Source: Polyporus tsugae
Lineage: Eukaryota > Basidiomycota > Agaricomycetes > Polyporales > Polyporaceae
Length of the DNA: 64,000 bases
Direction of reading: 5' to 3'
Assembly: GCA_024305745.1 (NCBI GenBank)
Contig: JAHRBS010000010.1
Location: forward strand, 1,929,501 to 1,993,500
Shown: positions 57,600 through 64,000 of the stretch, piece by piece
Layout of the letters: each line of letters begins with the position of its first letter
Position numbering within the stretch: position 1 is the stretch's first letter
Position numbers and translations under genes: made by a program
The notes under the pieces: generated by a model
Told to the model about the DNA's origin: nothing
Databases searched by the model: none
Seen by the model: only the letters and a program-made list of their open reading frames with translations

Positions 57600-60141
57600 A
57601 TGGCTCCCACCGGCGTAAACGGCGCTGCATACGATGATGAAGACATCGACTACTCTGACATCGAAGCAAAGTGTGTTGGTTAACCCAGATCGTCTCGTAG
57701 ATGTTTCTGACCTCCCATGTAGATACCAGGTCCAGTACGATGAAGGCTTCGACAACATCCTGGTCGTCGACGGCGTACCCGTGATCGACAAGTCGAAGAT
57801 GGACAAGCTCCTCCAGAAGATCTCAAAAGACTTCTCGCGCAAGGGATGCCCTATCAAGCCAGAGAATATCAACGTGCCCTGGAATGAGTCTAACGGGAAG
57901 AGCAAAGGGTGCGCCTCGCTCCTACTCATTCTTTTTTGCTATGATCAGCTCACGCAAAGCCGCTTAGATTTATCTTTATGGAATTCAAGAACGGCGATGA
58001 TGCTTCCCGGGCACTCGCGACGATGAACGGACACCCGTTCGATGCAAAACACACGTTCCTGATCAACCGCTTCACCGATTTCGAGCGGTACCTCAACCTC
58101 GACGAGACATACGTCGAGCCTCCCCCGGAAGAGTACAAATCCAAGGTATGTGACATTTGCATCCTTTGGACTAGGGCATGGTGTGGATGGTGGACTAGGA
58201 ACACTTGCGTGCTTGGCTCGGCGACCCTCAAGGTCGTGACCAATATGCCACGTACCGCGGCGAGGATGTGGAGATCCACTGGCACGGAAAACCCTCACAA
58301 TGCGAGGTCTCGTACAGCAAGGCCAGCTGGACGGACCTGTACGTCTCCTGGTCACCCATGGGCACCTACTCCGCGACCCTCCACCGCCAAGGCGTGCGTC
58401 TCTGGGGCGGGTCCTCCTGGGAGCCGCAGTCGCGGTTTGCGCACCCGCTCGTGAAGCTCATCGACTTCTCGCCGAACGAACAGTACCTCGCCACCTGGTC
58501 GTACGACTCGATCGTCGTCCGCGAGGGCGCGGAGCAGGGCCCGCAGTACTTCTCGCCCGAGGACGAGGGGAACAACATCGCCGTATGGGACATCAAGACC
58601 GGGCACCTGCTCCGCACATTCCCCAGCGTGTATCCCGAGGGCGACGAGCAGAAGAAACAGATGGCGTGGCCCGCGCTCAAGTGGAGTCCGGACGACAAAT
58701 ACGTCGCGCGCGTCACGCCGGGCCAGCAGATTTCCGTGTATGAGCTGCCCGGGATGGGCCTGCAGGGCAAGAAGTCGATCAAGATCGAGGGCGTAGTCGA
58801 CTTTGATTGGCGCCCGCTCGGCGACCGTGACCGCGAGGAGGAGGGGGCGGGCAAGGCACCGAAGAAGGCGAGGGAGAACATGCTCGCGTTCTGGACGCCG
58901 GAGGTGCAGAACCAGCCTGCCCGCGTGTCGCTTATGAACTTCCCCAGCCGTGAGATCTTGCGGCAGAAGAACCTGTTCAATGTCTCAGAGGTAATGAAGA
59001 TAAGGACATTCGATCTGCTCGAACTCCGGCTCACGCACTCCGATTTCCTTAGTGTAAACTCTACTGGCAGAACCAGGGTGACTTCCTCTGCGTCAAAGTC
59101 GACCGTCATACCAAAACCAAGAAGTCTATCTTCTGCAACCTCGAGATCTTTCGTGTCCGCGAGAAAGACTTCCCCGTTGAGGTCGTTGAACTCAAGGGTG
59201 GGCATATCTTTTTTGTTTTCTATCGAGAATCAGCGCTAATGCCACCGCGCAGATACCGTCACCGACTTCTCTTGGGAACCTAAAGGCGAGCGGTTCGCGC
59301 TCGTCTCGAGTAGCGATCCCAACCTCGGTAACCCTGGTCCTGGTATCACCATCAAGACCGACGTCAGCTTCTACCAGCACGAGCGCAGCAAAGGCAACTT
59401 CAAGTTGCTCAAGACCCTCTCTGGACGGACGAGCAACACTGTTCGTTGGTCACCACGTGGTCGCCATGTCGTGCTCGCGACTGTTGGCTCGTCGAGCAAG
59501 TCTGAGCTCGAGTTCTGGGATCTCGACTTCAATGTTGAGGAGACTCGTCGCGAGGCCGCGCCATGGGGCAGTGGCATCCAGCACCTCGGCACCGCTGACC
59601 ACTACGCGCTGACTGATGCCGAGTGGGATCCCAGTGGGCGTTACCTTGCCACCAGTGCCAGTGCATGGAGACATACAGTATGTATCTCCTTTGTTCCTTG
59701 TGAGGATCGTTCTGATGCTCTAAATCGCAGCTGGAAAACGGCTACGCTATTTGGGACTTCCGTGGACAAGAGCTGGAGAAACACATCCTCGACCGCTTCA
59801 AGCAATTCCTTTGGCGCCCGCGCCCACCATCACTGCTCACCAAGGAGCAGCAGAAGCAGATCCGGAGGAACCTCAAGGAATACTCCCGCGTATTCGATGA
59901 GGAGGACGCCGCGGAGGAGAGCAACGTCAGCGCCGAGCTAATCGCGCACCGCAAGCGTCTCGTCGACGAGTGGAACGCGTGGCGCCAGCGCTGCAGAGAC
60001 GAGCTCGCGGAGGACCGCCGGAAGCGCGGGGTGAAGGCCGACCCTGCCAAGGAGCAGCAGCCGCAAGAAGAGGAGAAGGAAGAGATCGAAGTCTGGATCG
60101 ACGAGGTGGTCGAGCAGATCGAGGAGGAGGTCCTCGAGTGA
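57600..60141 (+). CDS. Translation initiation factor eIF3 subunit b (Prt1)
   Basis: This is a core scaffold of eIF3, which binds the 40S subunit and promotes initiation-complex assembly in the cytosol. Exons 57600-57670, 57723-57908, 57968-58145, 58199-58990, 59053-59197, 59253-59677 and 59731-60141 sum to 2,208 nt (735 residues) in frame. The acidic start ([20 protein letters not shown]) precedes an RRM ([40 protein letters not shown]). The beta-propeller follows: [133 protein letters not shown] and [20 protein letters not shown] charged helical tail binds other subunits. Intact and typical in length. Confidence 0.97.
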
Positions 60142-60970
60142 TCTCCCGATCGGCTTGCTCTCTCTTGGAGGTGCGGCGACATCTCAGCGGCAGCATTAGG
60201 CTGATTGCCCCCGTGAATAGTTTGTCTTTCGTCATGTTGTATTCATGCACTCCAATGCCTAGCAGAACGCACCGAATCACCCGGTCTCCGACGCGCCGCT
60301 CTCATAGTAGTACTAGTGTGATATTGTGGATCCAGCTGACCCTTACCTGTAATGACTCCGCCGAATCACTGCCAGTGACGGCATCATTGACGTTGGTCTT
60401 GCGCTCATAACCCCCTCATTTTCGCCATGCTTGGCATAAAAGTAGTCGGTGTCGGCCATGGGGGTTACACCGGACTTCAGAGACAAGGGAATCCCCATCT
60501 CGGACGTCCAGGAGGGGACATGGCACATGTGGTTCGTGTTGTTCTTGTCATGTAACGAGTATGCACATGATGGCCAGGGAAGGCTCACCAGATTATTACA
60601 CGGCTCACTACTGCTGAGCAGCATGCGTTCGTAGACTACTGCGATTGGCGGATCCGGAGGATACCTCCTCGAGTGTAATTTCAATTTCTGTAGTGACGAT
60701 GTATCGACAATACCTGCCCCGAATATCAGCACAAGATATAATATCTAGAGCTATAGCTACTTACAAGCATGATCGGGCAGACTGCGGGCCCCTGGACCCA
60801 GGACCAGGCTTGAAGCACATAAACGCACGTTGGAGCGGAGTTCGAACCGATGTGGCGGGACTCGGAGTCGAGACTCGAGGCCCAACCCGTTCGCGTTCGC
60901 GCAGACTCGCGCTCGTCGCGTCCTTCATTGAACCCATCATCTCTGTCCCCGCACCCACCCACCATCCGTC
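60142..60970. other. Gap between eIF3b and SNRNP40 genes
   Basis: This is about 830 bp holding the eIF3b 3' UTR and the next promoter. No gene was recognised. A GTTCGAACC-like word near 60838 was checked for a tRNA and rejected. Confidence 0.6.
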
Positions 60971-62377
60971 ATGGCCAAACGCAGCGCATCCCCACCAGGA
61001 AGTGGTGTCCTCATCAAGCGAGCGCGCTCTGGTTCTCCCGCGCCCAACACCCAAATAGCCATATCTTCGTCGAACGACGAGAGGCAGCAGGCCCTCATCC
61101 GCACCGTAAAACGCACGAGTGCCTTGGAGGCACCAATCATCAGCTTGTCTGGCTCACATGGGGTACGTTACAAACTAGCAGTTTCTTGGCGCATAGCTGA
61201 GATTTTCGGGTTGTTCAGGCAGAAATCCTGAGTTGTAGATTCGACCCGACTGGACAAAACATTGCTGCGTGTTCAGCAGACCGAAGCGTTTGTGAGTGGC
61301 CCTGTTCCTAGGCTGTAGGTATGCATATGATGCTCGTGCTCACCACCCTTTATGCCGTCGACAGCACTATGGCGCACATACTCCCCGAACACCAACTATG
61401 GCCTCATAGCCAACATCCACAAAGCCCCCGTCCTCGACCTCCAATGGTCCCTAGCGTCCCAGGTCCTCTACACCGTCTCCGCCGACCACACTCTGAACGT
61501 CACGGACTTCACGACTGGCCAGCGTGTGCGTAAACTCCACGCTCACCGTGGTATCATTAATTCCCTCGACAGAACTGTCGCAGGGGGCGCTGGCGTCGAA
61601 CTCGTCGCCACCGGCGGTGACGACGGCACCATCCGCGTCTGGGAGGGAGGCGACGATGGCCCGAAGCAGCCCGTGAGCGTGTACGAGCTCGGGTGCCCAA
61701 TCACCTCGGTCGCTTGGAGCGCGGACGGGGCGAGCATATTTGCCGGAGCACTGGACAATGAGATCCATGTACGTTTTGCGCTCGAATTTCCGTAGACGCG
61801 CTTCCCTCATGCGATGCTGGTAGGTCATTGACTTCCGCAAAAACGAAGAGATATACACCCTCGTGGGACACGCCGACACGCCGACGTCCCTCTCCCTTTC
61901 GCCAAACGGCCACTTCCTCCTTTCCCCCTCGTTTTCCTCCCAGACTATCATCCACGACGTCCGACCGTTCTCGCCATCGCCGTCTCGTATACACCGTGTT
62001 CTCATGGGCGCGCCCGCCGGCTTTGAGCACACGCTTCTGCGTGGTGCGTGGAGCAAGGATGATGGCGGCCGAAGAGTGGGGGTAGGCGGTGCTGATCGCA
62101 CTGTGTGCATATGGGATGTGGAGAGTGGGAAGGTTCTCTACAAGGTGAGTGCACTTAAAACCGCTCAAGAGCATCGAAGGTACTGAACATTCTGCTACCA
62201 GCTGCCTGGTCACAAGGGTACCGTCACGTCCGTTGACTTCCACCCCAAGGAGCCCATCAGTGTGTACCGTCCATTGTATCCTCACTTGCCGTTCTGACAT
62301 CCCTTGCTACAGTCTTGACTGGCAGCAAAGATGCCACCATGCTTCTTGGAGAGATTGAGCCTAGTATCGGAGCGTAA
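60971..62377 (+). CDS. U5 snRNP 40-kDa WD40 protein (SNRNP40/Prp8-binding, Spf38-like)
   Basis: This is a spliceosome component that associates with Prp8 in U5 snRNP in the nucleus. Exons 60971-61162, 61219-61291, 61365-61768, 61824-62144, 62202-62259 and 62313-62377 sum to 1,113 nt (370 residues). The N-terminal basic stretch (MAKRSASPPGSGVLIKRARS) precedes seven WD repeats: GAEILSCRFDPTGQNIAACS, KAPVLDLQWSLASQVLYTVS, HRGIINSLDR...GGDDGTIRVWE, CPITSVAWSADGASIFAGAL with VIDFRKNEEIYTLVGHADT, ADRTVCIWDVESGKVLYKLP, then GHKGTVTSVDFHPKEPIILT with GSKDATMLLGEI. Size and the short basic N-terminus fit SNRNP40. It is convergent with the next gene, only 180 bp apart. Confidence 0.94.
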
Positions 62378-62557
62378 CTTACTGCTATTCTGTTGTAATG
62401 CTATGGATAATGCACCGACGGGCTACGAGCGCGATGATTGATGGTAAAGTCTGAATGCAAATTCGATTACGCGGGAGCAAGATGGTATGGTGATCTACAA
62501 TGCGTTTATATTCCTATAATCCGACTCGACTCGACTCGATCGTTCAAGAAAGCTACA
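62378..62557. other. 180-bp convergent 3' gap, with a GACTC repeat
   Basis: The 3' ends of SNRNP40 and the Arb1-like gene are only 180 bp apart. The plus strand holds GACTCGACTCGACTCGATC at about 62522-62541. Confidence 0.7.
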
Positions 62558-64000
62558 TCACTCTGGGGAGGCACTCTCTCCAGACCCAAATACGTCTTCG
62601 TCCGTCGGCAGCGGGCTCATCTCCTTGTGAAAGCTGGGCAGCACCATCCTCACCTCCTCCATGTACCAGATTTTAGTCGGCGCGATCGGAACGCCAGGCG
62701 CACCCTCCGCCTTCTTCTTGTTCCCCCACAGGTTCTTGAACTGCTCCTCGCTGACCTCGATAGGCACGCCAGGGTCGACGCGCGCGAGCTGCACCCACAC
62801 GCCCTCGATGCTCATCCCCGCCCACATATTCTCCGCGATCTCCGGTGCGACATACACGACAATGTCGTCCTTGAATGGATTGTACGGCGTGTCTGGGCCC
62901 GAAGCGACCTCGGCCCCCTCACAGTCGTCGAGGATCGCCGCACCGCGCGAGTCAGGGAGGATGCGCGGCTTCTGGACGTCCGCGTTGGCGTGCACGGCGT
63001 ACACGGGCCACGGCGCCATCGTGAGCTTCGCGAGCCGCGCGTCGAGGTCGCGCTCGACCGCCTCGGGGTCGGGCGGTGGCGCGGGCTCGAGCACGCCCTT
63101 CCCGGCCTTCTTCTTCTGCTTCTGCGGCTGCGTCGAGGTAGAGGGCGCGGGGGGCACGACGACGCTCTTGATGCGGCGGGTGGAGCGCTCGACGACGCCG
63201 GTGGTGTGTGTGAGGGCGAGCGTCGTCGGCCCAAGGAACTTGTGGATGAGGTTCGTTGGGGGGCCGCACTCCCAGTCCGCCGCGGTAGATGGTTGGAGGA
63301 ACGGGTCGTCCTCGTCGTCGCCCCCGCCCCAGGAGGCCGTGGGCGCATCCCCCCAAGAACGGCCGGACTCGGCGTTGCTCTTGTCGGGAATTTGGCCCCA
63401 GTCGTTCTCGTGCGCGGAGGGCCCGAGGTCTTCCAGGTCCTTCTCCATGCCCTTTGCAACGTCGGGGGTGATGACCTCGAGGTTGGCCCCGAAGGCAACC
63501 TTCAAAACGTCGACAGCATGTTCAGGAGCACCGGTGCTTGAAGCAGCAGGCTGGTCAACAGCCATATCCGAGGGAGCATCGTCGGTCTTCTGCTTCTTCG
63601 ACGCGCGGACCCCTTCTTGTTCATCGTCCTCCTCGGAAGAAGAGTCGGCCGCCCAGACGTTGAAGCCGTTCATGCTGCCGAAGAGCTGCTGGCACCCGCG
63701 GCCGAAGTCGTCGGGGATGACCTTGTTCATGACAATCCCATGCGGGAGCTCCTTGATCGCCTGCTCTGCGACCGCGATCGCCTTGCGCAGCTGACGGTCG
63801 ATGTCGGGGAACACGCGGTTCCGTTGGAGGAATTTCAGGAAGAAATCAATAAGAATTGGGGCATTGTTACAGAATTTCTCGGAGCTGTGAACATACAAGA
63901 GTCAGTGTGAACTCGGGCTTATGGATGGCTGCCGCGTTGCGTGTCTTACCCGAGGTCACCTCTATCGCTCGCATAGTTCGAGAAGAATACTTTCACGACG
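62558..64000 (-). CDS. Arb1-like argonaute-chaperone (ARC) complex subunit, 3' part; 5' end outside window
   Basis: Fission yeast Arb1 holds Argonaute with duplex siRNA in the ARC complex and is needed for heterochromatin. Two exons are visible: beyond 64000 to 63950, then 63884-62558, with a 65-nt intron. The block VVKVFFSNYASDRGDLGS | EKFCNNAPILIDFFLKFLQ with RNRVFPDIDRQLRKAIAVAE and the following QQLFGSMNGFNVW resembles the conserved C-terminal Arb1 domain. After it come an acidic low-complexity part (SSSEEDDEQEG), a basic stretch (ASKKQKTDD) and conserved-looking TKIWYMEEVRMVLPSFHKEM near the end; the last residues are SGESASPE. The assignment rests on pattern memory of the domain, so treat it as probable. 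RNAi-linked proteins are expected in most Agaricomycetes. Confidence 0.6.

Noticed and set aside
58366..59205. 279-codon minus-strand frame opposite eIF3b
   Set aside because: Antisense shadow; the eIF3b propeller is unmistakable on the other strand.
60838..60850. GTTCGAACC word, like a tRNA T-arm
   Set aside because: Flanking bases do not fold into acceptor, D and anticodon arms; no tRNA was supported anywhere in the window.
62438..63541. Long plus-strand frame (367 codons), plus another at 62661-63794 (377 codons)
   Set aside because: Both are antisense to the Arb1-like gene in GC-rich sequence; they are rich in Arg/Leu/Val or Ser/Arg, lack family motifs, and the minus-strand frame is better supported.
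1..64000. Transposons, CRISPR arrays, rRNA
   Set aside because: No transposase or reverse-transcriptase motifs, terminal repeats, spacer arrays or ribosomal RNA signatures were noticed; only short simple repeats.

Overview
This window is nuclear DNA from a filamentous basidiomycete, most likely an Agaricomycete. The evidence is intron-rich genes with short (about 50-60 nt) GT-AG introns, compact intergenic gaps, and a gene set that includes an ER-resident Hsp90 ending in HDEL, a short heme-thiolate peroxidase, an Ira/neurofibromin RasGAP and an IQGAP with many IQ motifs. No bacterial, viral or plasmid features were seen. Gene models were built by hand by joining exons at consensus splice sites. 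For eight genes I summed the hand-built exons. Seven of these are complete and give an open frame divisible by three; IQGAP is off by exactly one base.

Layout, left to right. (1) 1-8643: 5' part of gamma-tubulin complex component 3 (minus strand), divergent from a 16-exon IQGAP/Rng2 cytokinesis scaffold (plus). (2) 9134-13523: a DAL5-type MFS permease and a small heme-thiolate peroxidase, both minus. (3) 13868-19970: a WW/FF-domain splicing or transcription factor and an ER Hsp90 (Grp94), both minus. (4) 20706-27855: a 961-residue disordered acidic protein (plus) and a secreted kelch / cytochrome-b561-like membrane protein (minus). (5) 27856-33872: a gene-sparse stretch with a small three-zinc-finger gene and two doubtful short genes. 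(6) 33873-40154: a C2H2 transcription factor, a MIX23/Cid2-family protein and a stomatin-family SPFH protein. (7) 42111-52035: a nearly 10-kb neurofibromin-type RasGAP (minus). (8) 53867-62377: a three-RRM Csx1/Nam8-type RNA-binding protein, eIF3b and the U5 snRNP 40-kDa WD40 protein, all plus. (9) 62558-end: the 3' part of an Arb1-like argonaute-chaperone gene (minus).

Most of the window is conserved housekeeping: cytoskeleton and cytokinesis (GCP3, IQGAP), Ras signalling (Ira), RNA processing and translation (WW/FF protein, Csx1-like, eIF3b, SNRNP40) and ER folding (Grp94). The best leads for something new are the kelch-b561 membrane fusion, the minimal tri-zinc-finger protein, the disordered protein with a recurring acidic-Pro-Leu motif, an orphan J-domain-like reading frame between GCP3 and IQGAP, a GC-AG intron in the WW/FF gene, and an apparent one-base frameshift in the IQGAP gene.
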